From an uncultured Eubacterium sp. (GTDB lineage Bacteria; Bacillota; Clostridia; Oscillospirales; Acutalibacteraceae), in NCBI GenBank assembly GCA_910583925.1, contig CAJTZJ010000002.1:1-64000 (forward strand): a stretch of DNA of 64,000 bases, written 5' to 3'. This document shows positions 1 to 8,702 of the stretch, piece by piece; the first letter of the stretch is position 1; the number at the start of each line of letters is the position of its first letter. Position numbers and translations under genes: made by a program. The notes under the pieces were generated by a model that was given only the letters and a program-made list of their open reading frames with translations, did no database searches and was not told the origin of the DNA.

Positions 1-17
1 ATCGTGTAACTTATTTG

Positions 18-40
18 AACCACGCGTCTAACGCGTGGTT
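18..40. terminator. hairpin at the left edge
   Basis: A perfect 10-bp inverted repeat (AACCACGCGT / ACGCGTGGTT) around a 3-nt loop is followed by TTTTGG. It looks like an intrinsic terminator of a gene outside the window. Confidence 0.5.
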
Positions 41-48
41 TTGGCATA

Positions 49-86
49 CAAAAAAGGCTTCCCCTTAGGCGGATACCCATAAGGAA
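49..86 (+). repeat. left copy of the flanking inverted repeat
   Basis: Shares AAAAGGCTTCCC and CCCATAAGGAA blocks with the reverse complement of 7262-7297; about 28 of 36 positions agree by eye. Each copy is itself an imperfect hairpin. Confidence 0.55.
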
Positions 87-123
87 GTAAATAGAATTTC
101 CGGAAAAACCGGCGTGGCGGAGG

Positions 124-1809
<1,686 letters not shown>

Positions 1810-1848
1810 CTATATTATAACGCGCCGTTCCTCTTTTTTCAGCAGCTT

Positions 1849-2094
1849 TCATTCTGTTTCCTCCAAATTTCCCGCCATGATACGGCGCAGCTTGTCCAGT
1901 ACGCTTTCCGCTTCTCCCTCTGCGTAATGGGGAATGGTGTGGTAGACTGTATTTCCTTCAACGGCAATCATTTCTTCTGTGCTGAAATCAAACTCGAAAA
2001 CGCCGTCTTTGAAATGCTCCGCCACACGCTCGACAATTTCCGGTTTCAGATTTTGGGGAAGTTCGCTTAAATTCGCAGGCTTACGCAATCCCAT
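1849..2094 (-). CDS. small element-encoded protein, unknown
   Basis: A protein of about 81 aa, acidic and soluble, with no recognisable domain. It starts at an ATG (2094) placed 4 nt after AAGGAG, inside the last codons of the RepA-like gene, so the two overlap and are probably translationally coupled. The preceding GTG is an alternative start. It lies between that gene and the recombinase, a position where integrative elements of this type often carry small transposon-encoded proteins. No function is proposed. Confidence 0.6.
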   Translation of the reverse strand: MGLRKPANLSELPQNLKPEIVERVAEHFKDGVFEFDFSTEEMIAVEGNTVYHTIPHYAEGEAESVLDKLRRIMAGNLEETE

Positions 2095-2446
2095 CACGCT
2101 CCTTCCTTGCAGACAAAATATTCAGTGTAATAACTGCCGGGCGGCCAAGCCCCTGTTTTTTGCGGATGATCAGACCGCTGCGTTCCAATTCCTGAAATGC
2201 CCTAGTCGCCACCTGCCTGCTCCTATGCAGTTTCCCTTTTGCTTCTTCCAGCGTAAAGTAGAGACGAATCCGCCCGTCCGGCTCTATGTATCCGTTTTCT
2301 CTGGAAATACCCGCCCGGTCTAAGAGCAGGGCATACAGTACCTTTGCATCGTTGGATAAGTCCATCGGCACCAGAAAACGGGGAAACGGCAGATAGAGCG
2401 GTACGCCGCTGTCCTCTTTGTAAGGCGTCAAAAAATCATTCTGCAT
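2081..2446 (-). CDS. RepA_N-like replication initiator, N-terminal type
   Basis: 121 aa resembling the N-terminal DNA-binding domain of RepA_N replication initiators. It opens with a stretch typical of the family (VPLYLPFPRFL), followed by LSNDAKVLYALLLDR and a winged-helix part with HRSRQVATRAFQELERSGLI. RepA_N plasmid initiators are usually much longer (about 270-350 aa). This is either the short form found in Clostridia integrative elements or a truncated copy. An inverted repeat just upstream (2462-2491) is a candidate operator or binding site. It overlaps the next small gene. Confidence 0.75.
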   Translation of the reverse strand: MQNDFLTPYKEDSGVPLYLPFPRFLVPMDLSNDAKVLYALLLDRAGISRENGYIEPDGRIRLYFTLEEAKGKLHRSRQVATRAFQELERSGLIIRKKQGLGRPAVITLNILSARKERDGIA

Positions 2447-2816
2447 TATGTACTCCTTTCCATCAATCCATCCCTGATTGATTGGATTGATATTGACTAT
2501 CTTGTTATTAACTTCTTCTCTTTAATTTCCGTCTAAATAAGGGCCGTCAAGACCGTCTGGAAATCCGTCGCCGGAAAGAGAGGAACAGGGTTGCCTGGAG
2601 CGTCTGGTTTTCCAGTCTCTGAAAATCCAGTATTGGAGAATCCCATATAGGTAAAAATAGCAAAACCGGTAAATTTGCAAAGTAGAAACCAACACCTATC
2701 CGGGAAAATCCCGTTTAGGTTAAAATCGTCCTGCGGACAGTTAAAAGCAGGTTTTAGTGGGGAGCAGGGGATTTATCCCTCATACCCGTTGACCGCAGCC
2801 TGAAACGCCAATAATC
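2447..2816. other. intergenic region with palindromes
   Basis: 370 nt without a convincing gene. ATCAATCC (2462-2469) and GGATTGAT (2484-2491) form an inverted repeat directly upstream of the RepA-like gene. A second hairpin lies at 2695-2719 (CCTA..CGGGA aaa TCCCG..TAGG). Blocks beginning AATCCC and containing TAGGT recur near 2638 and 2708. Candidate replication or transfer sequences; not proven. Confidence 0.4.
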
Positions 2817-3182
2817 TCAAGGCTTTTTTGCTTCTAATTGTCCACATAGGAGCCGCCTTTTCCTGTCGCTGGCTGTTTTCTGTCTGCGGTGGACTTTCTT
2901 CGCGCAGAGCTTACAGTATTTTGCCCGATTGGAACCGGGGAGGAATGATTGGCCGCAGACCACGCAGCGTTTTAATTCCTCCCGAAACAGCAGTGCCGTT
3001 TCCAATGGCTTGTCCAGCGGCAGGACAGCGCAGCGGAACCATTTGCAGAGAAGCGAATAGGAAATACTCTGGACACAGACACATTCCTCCCCGTCGTCCA
3101 GAAGAATACAGTTTCCGTTATCGTAGTTGCAGCACTCGTGTACCAGTTTACGCATCCGGCGGTACTGCGGATAATTCATCAC
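2817..3182 (-). CDS. cysteine-rich VLP-type protein
   Basis: 121 aa with many cysteines (CCNYDNGNC, CVC, CVVCGQSF, YCKLC) and the sequence AVLPLDKPLE containing the VLP signature. It matches the Cys_rich_VLP family (pfam14194-type) typical of Clostridia conjugative and mobilisable elements. The final zinc-ribbon-like CVVC...YCKLC part and the very basic tail (RRQK, RKRR) suggest nucleic-acid binding; that is inference. GTG start at 3182 (next residue Met). A GGAGGAGGTG block lies about 25 nt upstream, too far for that start, so the start remains uncertain. Confidence 0.75.
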   Translation of the reverse strand: MMNYPQYRRMRKLVHECCNYDNGNCILLDDGEECVCVQSISYSLLCKWFRCAVLPLDKPLETALLFREELKRCVVCGQSFLPGSNRAKYCKLCAKKVHRRQKTASDRKRRLLCGQLEAKKP

Positions 3183-3496
3183 CGGAATCTGATTGTGGAT
3201 AAAAACACCTCCTCCCTACCGTAAAAAATATCCCTCTACTATACATTTCATTTTTGAGGGGAAATAGGGCGGTCAATTTTGCACAAAAAATATCTTTCTA
3301 TTGTTCAATTCATTTTTGAGACGAAATTACGGGGGCATTTCGCAAATTTCACAAAAAATTCATAATTGCCGTGTACAGGTAAGCGGTTATAAAATAATCC
3401 CCTCATATATCTGTACATTTTTAAGGGGAAAGTTGCCGTCTGCATAAAAATTTGTCAAAAAAATCCGCCGCAGATGTTCCGCGGCGGCAAGCTCTT
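3183..3496. repeat. intergenic region with three imperfect direct repeats
   Basis: Three copies of a CATTTTTGAGGGGAAAT-like block occur at 3249-3265, 3311-3327 and 3416-3432. Each is followed 20-40 nt later by an A-rich CAAAAAA stretch. Spacing is 62 and 105 nt. They could be iterons, a regulator's sites or ancestral duplications. A GC-rich inverted repeat (CCGCCGC / GCGGCGG) lies near 3465-3488 and may terminate the winged-helix gene. Confidence 0.45.
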
Positions 3497-3922
3497 TTAT
3501 TTCTCTGTATGCGGTATATCAAATTTATATCCAACACCCCGCACACTGATAACATATTCAGGCGCTTCAGGTGCAATTTGAAGTTTCTGACGAAGGCGGC
3601 TCAACAGATTATGAATTGTTTTCGGTGTAACGTCAATATATTCTTCACCCCAAACATGGTAAGCTATGGTTTCAAAAGTTAAAACCCGTTTCCTGTTGAC
3701 AATCAGTAAGTGGAGGGCATCGAATTCTTTAGCTGTTAATTCTATCTCCTGACCGCTGACACACACCGTTCTTTCCTCCAGGCAAAAATACAGATCACCT
3801 TCCCGAATTTCTGTTAATGGTTTCGCATAATCACTTTGTAAGTCAGAGATATTAAACGTAGAAGGTAAATTATCTATATAGGAACTATTTTGTTTATTCT
3901 TGGAAAGAACATAATGGATCAA
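3497..3922 (-). CDS. OmpR/PhoB-type winged-helix DNA-binding protein, possibly frameshifted
   Basis: The C-terminal 95 residues are a clear OmpR/PhoB effector domain: ELTAKEFDALHLL, a recognition helix in TPKTIHNLLSRLRQKL, and a wing with YVISVRGVGYKF. No receiver domain precedes it, so it is not an ordinary response regulator. The only in-frame start is a TTG at 3922 without a clear ribosome site. The same frame stays open upstream to about 4018. There, a good GGAGGTG site and two ATGs (4019 and 4014) overlap the MFS stop codon but are out of frame with it. A one-base loss after the second ATG would explain this (see findings). It probably regulates the adjacent pump. Confidence 0.7.
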   Translation of the reverse strand: MIHYVLSKNKQNSSYIDNLPSTFNISDLQSDYAKPLTEIREGDLYFCLEERTVCVSGQEIELTAKEFDALHLLIVNRKRVLTFETIAYHVWGEEYIDVTPKTIHNLLSRLRQKLQIAPEAPEYVISVRGVGYKFDIPHTEK

Positions 3923-4018
3923 TTCTTTTTGCTGCTCTGCGTCAAGAAGAACAAACAGCTTTTCTCCAATCTGTCTGCCGGATTCTGATAAATCAAGTAC
4001 AGCTAATTTCCCATGCCA

Positions 4019-5284
4019 TCACCTCCCCGTATTTTTGTTAGATAAATGGCGATAGGTATTTTTACCAACATTGCCTACGGCTAATATTGCGGCTGAAGTC
4101 AAAAACAATATAGCCGGAAGATGATCTATAAACTTTTCATATAGAAAACCATAGAGCAAAATGCCTATGGGCAGGGCAACGCTTACGATTGCTGAATAAA
4201 AGGACATGATACGGCCTAACATATTATCAGCTACATTCTGTTGAATGGCCGACATAATAAAAATCCCTGCTATGCTTGCACTTATGAAAACAACAATGCT
4301 AATCATTACAAATATGATATAGGTCAAGTTTGCGGAAAAATTGAATAAAAGGCTACCACCAAAAGCTGCTATTGATATTCCCATAATCCAAAACAGCCGA
4401 TAGATTTTTTCTGTTTTGAATTTATTAGCAATCACTCCGGCGATTATTCCGCCTATCAGTCCGGCAGCTCCCATAAAAGCCTGTGACAGACCGTTCAAAA
4501 CAGAACTTAAATTAAGTACAACTCGAATTATGAATGGTGCGCCTGTTGTAATTAAGGGCTGTATCAAAAAAACAAAAGTAGCATTTAGAAGAATTGCTTT
4601 GAATACGTATACCTGTTCTGATGTTAGGAAATGGAAACTTTCGCCCAAGTCTTTTTTTACTGCGTGTAATGGGCTGCTAATTTGGGGCAATATGATTTTC
4701 GGTATTTTTATAAACGCCTCAAGGATAGTAGCAGAGAAAAAACAAATGGCACATCCTAAAAAGATAATTCGTACGCCCTGCAAATCTGTCTTTCCGACCG
4801 CACTATAAAACATTCCTGCTAATAATGGCCCAATCAGATTAGCAAGCATATTTATTTGACTAACAATAGCATTAGACTGTATAAGGTGACTTTTTTCTTG
4901 AATGAGTGGTATGCTGGATTGTACGACAGGGGTTTCAAAAGAAGATACAGCCGCCAGTCCCACCACGATAATCGTTATCAAAATAAGCACATTGGAAAAC
5001 GATAATGAAAGCACTAAGAGGACAGCCATAATACCATACAGGCCGTCTAAAGCAATCATAAGATTTCTTTTATTATTGCGGTCAGCTATAATACCGGCGA
5101 TAGGAGATAAGAAAACAGGCGGCAGATAGCTGATGGCTGTAATCGTTCCAAACAAAACGGCGGAACTGGTCAGATCAAGAATTAGCAAAGAAACGGTAAA
5201 TTTAAGTAAGACGGTTCCAAACATAGATAAAGCCTGTCCTATTATCAAAAATACAAAATTTCTGTTTAATGTTTTTGAGTTCAT
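4019..5284 (-). CDS. MFS efflux transporter, MefA-like
   Basis: 421-aa major facilitator with about 12 hydrophobic segments. The loop after helix 2 carries GIIADRNNKRNL, the MFS motif-A region, and the N-terminus resembles macrolide-efflux (Mef) and related drug exporters. It probably exports a small toxic compound; the substrate cannot be read from sequence. It is preceded by a strong hairpin terminator (5325-5351). A TATAAT on the minus strand near 5310 may give it its own promoter. Its TGA overlaps the ATG of the winged-helix reading frame (TGATG). It belongs to the AT-richer cargo of the element. Confidence 0.8.
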   Translation of the reverse strand: MNSKTLNRNFVFLIIGQALSMFGTVLLKFTVSLLILDLTSSAVLFGTITAISYLPPVFLSPIAGIIADRNNKRNLMIALDGLYGIMAVLLVLSLSFSNVLILITIIVVGLAAVSSFETPVVQSSIPLIQEKSHLIQSNAIVSQINMLANLIGPLLAGMFYSAVGKTDLQGVRIIFLGCAICFFSATILEAFIKIPKIILPQISSPLHAVKKDLGESFHFLTSEQVYVFKAILLNATFVFLIQPLITTGAPFIIRVVLNLSSVLNGLSQAFMGAAGLIGGIIAGVIANKFKTEKIYRLFWIMGISIAAFGGSLLFNFSANLTYIIFVMISIVVFISASIAGIFIMSAIQQNVADNMLGRIMSFYSAIVSVALPIGILLYGFLYEKFIDHLPAILFLTSAAILAVGNVGKNTYRHLSNKNTGR

Positions 5285-5324
5285 ACCCTACCTCGATAAA
5301 GTTTTTTCTATGATTATAAAAACA

Positions 5325-5351
5325 AAAGCCTGACAACGGTTGTCAGGCTTT
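5325..5351 (-). terminator. terminator of the WYL-UDG operon
   Basis: A 13-bp perfect inverted repeat (AAAGCCTGACAAC / GTTGTCAGGCTTT) around a single base. On the minus strand it is followed by TTTTGTTTTTAT, giving an intrinsic terminator between the UDG-like gene and the MFS gene. Confidence 0.75.
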
Positions 5352-5370
5352 CAAAATCTTTATGTAGGCT

Positions 5371-5964
5371 TTACTTGATGATTTTCAACATAGCTGCAAT
5401 ATCCTCGGTTGCCATTGTTACTTTTGATTTTTCGATTAGGATGTTTCCACCTGTCATTATGTAGGATGGCATTACCCGAATACCCTTATAATAGATTTCG
5501 CTACTACGCAATTTGTAGGTGGAAACGGCGGGAATAGCATTTTTCTTTGTTGCTTTTTTCGTAATCATGTTAAAGGCTTTCTTTGCAACATCACCCATAA
5601 GCATAATAACCTTTATATTGGGGAATAAAGATAGTTCTGCTTCTAAATAAGGTAAACTATTTTCAATACTGCTTTTATCAATGACATATTCTGTCTTAGG
5701 AGCTTTTACGGCATTCGTGATATAGATGCCCAGTTGTAATATGTCTTGTATGGAACTAACCGCTGTCCCTGCCCCTTGCAAAAGAGGAATCGTTGTTTTC
5801 AGATAATCAGCATCGGGGGCTCCATAAAAATCCTGCACAGGGTCAGAGGGGACAACTTCATTTATCATAATTGCATTGATCGTGAGCGGATCAATATCAA
5901 TGTCGTTCAGATATATGTCGCTTGCTATACCGACTTTCGTTTCAAGTTCTTTTTTAATATTCAT
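5371..5964 (-). CDS. uracil-DNA glycosylase superfamily protein
   Basis: 197 aa of the UDG-like superfamily. MINEVVPSDP and DFYG fit the active-site loop region, GIYITNAVKAPK the central strand, and VIMLMGDVAKKA and MPSYIMTG the later conserved blocks. Classical family-1 catalytic motifs (GQDPYH, HPSPLS) are absent, so substrate and activity are uncertain. The gene starts 3 nt after the WYL regulator stop and is clearly co-transcribed with it. This WYL-UDG pairing recurs in Firmicutes as far as I recall. A role in DNA-damage handling or response is inference. Confidence 0.75.
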   Translation of the reverse strand: MNIKKELETKVGIASDIYLNDIDIDPLTINAIMINEVVPSDPVQDFYGAPDADYLKTTIPLLQGAGTAVSSIQDILQLGIYITNAVKAPKTEYVIDKSSIENSLPYLEAELSLFPNIKVIMLMGDVAKKAFNMITKKATKKNAIPAVSTYKLRSSEIYYKGIRVMPSYIMTGGNILIEKSKVTMATEDIAAMLKIIK

Positions 5965-5967
5965 ATC

Positions 5968-6885
5968 CTAATCTCCTTTATGATGGTCTCTTGCAGCTTC
6001 GTGTTTTGCTTTCAATGCCTGACGAATAGATTTAGGCCGAATTATTGTTACTTTGTTTCCGAATGACATCAGGAAATCATAGAGCCAATCATTTTCTGGC
6101 AGAGTGAGTTTAACAGTATATCCGTTTTCATGCTGTGTAATAGCCGTATCGTCCAGCGTATCAAATAACCTGTACCCAACATCTAAAGTAAATTCCAATT
6201 CTAAATCTATTAAATCTCCAATTTCCTCCGGCATTGGGAAAACGGAATGATATTGGCATATATCTGTTTTGTGTTCAAAATGTACTTCTGTCAAAATTAA
6301 GTTTTTTATTCTTGAAAGACGAAACAGTCTATTTTCATTTCTTGATAGACAAAAGGCATATAAATACCATGCCTTATCTTTGTAAACCAACTTGTAAGGA
6401 TATACATTTCGTTTGCCACTATCCCCGGCAGCATTGTGATAATCAAAGGCAATTTCACAATTTTCAAATATAGCCTGTTTTAGTTGTCTAAACAATTTAT
6501 TTTCGCTTTCTGCAACACTACCCCAACGTGAAAAATCCACATCAATCCAATCCGTTAAACTGGTTTGAAAAATTGCACCAAGTTTATTTAAAATGGTGTC
6601 TACCTCTGGATATTGAACGGCTGACAGGCTTTGCAAGCTGGATAATATCTCTAACTTTTCACTATCTGAAAAAAAGGATTTATTGAGGACATAATCATCA
6701 AGAAACTGTATGCCGCCGTTTCTTCCCGTTGTAACATAGATAGGAATGCCTGCACTGCTTATAGCGTCTACATCACGGTAAATTGTACGGACGGACACCT
6801 CAAATTTCTCTGCCAATTCGGGAGCAGTAGCATGTCCCTTATCTAATAAGTAATACAAAATTCTAAACAGTCTGCTTTCCTGCAA
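5968..6885 (-). CDS. YafY-type HTH-WYL transcriptional regulator
   Basis: 305 aa: an N-terminal HTH (TAPELAEKFEVSVRTIYRDVDAI), a WYL domain in the middle (YPYKLVYKDKAWYLYAFC, FRLSRIKNL) and a C-terminal WCX-like region. WYL domains bind ligands, in some cases nucleic acids, and control transcription. The start is TTG at 6885, 7 nt after GGAGGTG. A 12-bp perfect palindrome at 6917-6946 sits inside the promoter region 31 nt upstream, suggesting autoregulation. It probably controls itself and the UDG-like gene. Confidence 0.88.
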   Translation of the reverse strand: MQESRLFRILYYLLDKGHATAPELAEKFEVSVRTIYRDVDAISSAGIPIYVTTGRNGGIQFLDDYVLNKSFFSDSEKLEILSSLQSLSAVQYPEVDTILNKLGAIFQTSLTDWIDVDFSRWGSVAESENKLFRQLKQAIFENCEIAFDYHNAAGDSGKRNVYPYKLVYKDKAWYLYAFCLSRNENRLFRLSRIKNLILTEVHFEHKTDICQYHSVFPMPEEIGDLIDLELEFTLDVGYRLFDTLDDTAITQHENGYTVKLTLPENDWLYDFLMSFGNKVTIIRPKSIRQALKAKHEAARDHHKGD

Positions 6886-6905
6886 GTCATCACCTCCATA
6901 GCTTA

Positions 6906-6946
6906 ATTATATCATAGTAACCTTGACAGCGCAATGTCAAGGTTAC
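6906..6946 (-). promoter_or_regulatory. WYL promoter with palindromic operator
   Basis: GTAACCTTGACA (6917-6928) pairs perfectly with TGTCAAGGTTAC (6935-6946) around GCGCAA. The minus-strand -10 TATAAT lies at 6906-6911. A -35 at 17-bp spacing would fall inside the palindrome, so a bound repressor would block it. Confidence 0.6.
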
Positions 6947-7261
6947 TTGTCGGTAAATTTGCGCATCCATTGTAAGGACATACGAAAAGCGGAACAAAAC
7001 GGCAAGCAATGCAATCTTCCGTAAGATTGCGTATTTTGGCAGGAATACCGGAAACGGATTCCTGCCAAAATGCTTGTTGGTGACATGTCCCCAAACCCCT
7101 GAGATCATCACCTGCGGTGATGGCTGCGCGTTCCGTTGGAACGCTGAAAATGGAAACCTAATATCTTGCAAAAATAAAAAATGCTATGCAATTAGTGAAC
7201 CTTTTGCATAGCATTTTCTATTTTTCCGTTTACCTGGCGTAAGTCATAAGTTTTGTAATGT
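6947..7261. other. hairpin-rich non-coding stretch
   Basis: No convincing gene. Five inverted repeats follow one another: 7011-7030 (8 bp), 7033-7071 (14 bp), 7106-7122 (7 bp), 7128-7144 (7 bp) and 7178-7217 (14 bp, followed by CTATTTTT). The last is a good terminator on either strand. The others may belong to a structured RNA or to the element end. Confidence 0.5.
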
Positions 7262-7297
7262 TTCCTTATGGGCTACTGCCATTGAGGGAAGCCTTTT
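7262..7297 (-). repeat. right copy of the flanking inverted repeat
   Basis: Inverted relative to 49-86. It lies 5 nt from the stop of the aminopeptidase gene, so the foreign segment abuts that gene's 3' end. Confidence 0.55.
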
Positions 7298-7301
7298 GAT
7301 T

Positions 7302-8702
7302 TTATTTTGTAAAGAATGTTAAGAATGCTTTATAAGCCATATAAACATCAATCTTGCTTACCATTTCGTATGGTGCGTGCATGGAAAGAACAGGAACGCC
7401 AACATCAATTGTATCTATATCAAGGTTTGCCACATACATGGCAACCGTTCCGCCGCCGCCTGCATCTACCTTGCCAAGCTCGCCGCTCTGCCACAAAACA
7501 TCGTTGTTATCAAGAAGTGTTTTTACCCAGCTTACAAATTCGGCGCTTGCATCACTTGTACCGCTTTTGCCTCTTGAGCCTGTATATTTTGTTACGCAGA
7601 CACCGCCGTTGATCATGCTTGCATTGTTCTTTTCAAAAACAGATGCCCATGTAGGGTCAAATGCAGCATTAACATCCGCTGAAAGGCATTTGCTGTTTCT
7701 CATAACATCCCTGCCAGCGAAGCCCTCAAGGCGTGCAAGATCTTCAATAAAGTATTTCATATAGCTTGAATTAAGACCTGTGTTGCCGTCGCTGCCGATT
7801 TCTTCCTTATCGGTAAGCACGGTAATGGCTGTGTATTCAGGTGCTTCTTCAATATCAAGAATAGCTTCAAATGCAGGGTAAGAACAAACTCTGTCATCAT
7901 GACCATATCCGCCGATAAGGCTTCTGTCAAAGCCGATATCGTCAACAGTAAATGCCGGAACAAGCTCTAATTCTGCAGAAAGAAAATCTCTTTCAACAAT
8001 GCCGTATTTTTCATTAAGAAGCTTTAAGATATTAAGCTTAACTCGTTCGCTTTCGGCGTCATCCTTAAATGGACGGGAGCCGATAACAACATTAAGCTCT
8101 TCGCCCTTAACAAGCTCGTTTGGCTTTCTTGTGTATTGCTCATTTGCAAGATGCGGAAGAATATCGGTAATACAGAATTTAGGTTCGCCCTCTTTTTCGC
8201 CAAGCTTAATGTCTACATAAGTGCCGTCATTTTTGCAGATTCTGCCGTGAAGTGAAAGCGGAATAGCAACCCACTGATATTTCTTAACTCCGCCGTAATA
8301 ATGTGTTTTAAAGTAGGCAATGGAATTGTCCTCGTAAACAGGGCATTGCTTTAAATCAATTCGTGGGGAATCAATGTGTGCTGCGGAAATGCGAACGCCC
8401 TCATTAATAGGCTTTTTACCCTTAACGCAAAGAATGATGGATTTATTTCTGTTTAAGATATAAACCTTTTCGCCGGCTTTAAGAGGCTCTCCGAAAGGGT
8501 CAAACGGTTTAAAGCCTGCAGCCTCGGCCTTTTTAACTGCCCATTTTGCAACCTCTCGTTCTGTTTTGCAGTTAAAAAGAAATTTCTTATAGCCTTCGCA
8601 GAAATCGTCTGCGGCTTTAACGGTATCCTCGCTTAACGCATCAACTCCGTTTTCTTTTTTGTAAAAAAGCTCTTTTTTTAGCTCTTTTGCTGTTTTACTC
8701 AT
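7302..8702 (-). CDS. M18 family aminopeptidase
   Basis: 466-aa zinc metallopeptidase of family M18 (aminopeptidase I, ApeA/DNPEP-like), which removes N-terminal, often acidic, residues from peptides in the cytoplasm. Metal-site residues are visible in order: His109 in ISAAHIDSPR, Asp in GGYGHDDR (about 269), the Glu pair in TDKEEIGSD (300-301) and His442 in LSMHAPYEM. Length fits the family. It overlaps the upstream Sua5-CoaE gene by 4 nt (ATGA), so it is the last gene of the prfA operon. There is no signal peptide. Confidence 0.93.
   Translation of the reverse strand: MSKTAKELKKELFYKKENGVDALSEDTVKAADDFCEGYKKFLFNCKTEREVAKWAVKKAEAAGFKPFDPFGEPLKAGEKVYILNRNKSIILCVKGKKPINEGVRISAAHIDSPRIDLKQCPVYEDNSIAYFKTHYYGGVKKYQWVAIPLSLHGRICKNDGTYVDIKLGEKEGEPKFCITDILPHLANEQYTRKPNELVKGEELNVVIGSRPFKDDAESERVKLNILKLLNEKYGIVERDFLSAELELVPAFTVDDIGFDRSLIGGYGHDDRVCSYPAFEAILDIEEAPEYTAITVLTDKEEIGSDGNTGLNSSYMKYFIEDLARLEGFAGRDVMRNSKCLSADVNAAFDPTWASVFEKNNASMINGGVCVTKYTGSRGKSGTSDASAEFVSWVKTLLDNNDVLWQSGELGKVDAGGGGTVAMYVANLDIDTIDVGVPVLSMHAPYEMVSKIDVYMAYKAFLTFFTK

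Noticed and set aside
6890..7171. 93-codon open frame upstream of the WYL gene
   Set aside because: It overlaps the WYL promoter palindrome and several hairpins; composition fits non-coding DNA. A remnant coding sequence cannot be excluded, but there is no support.
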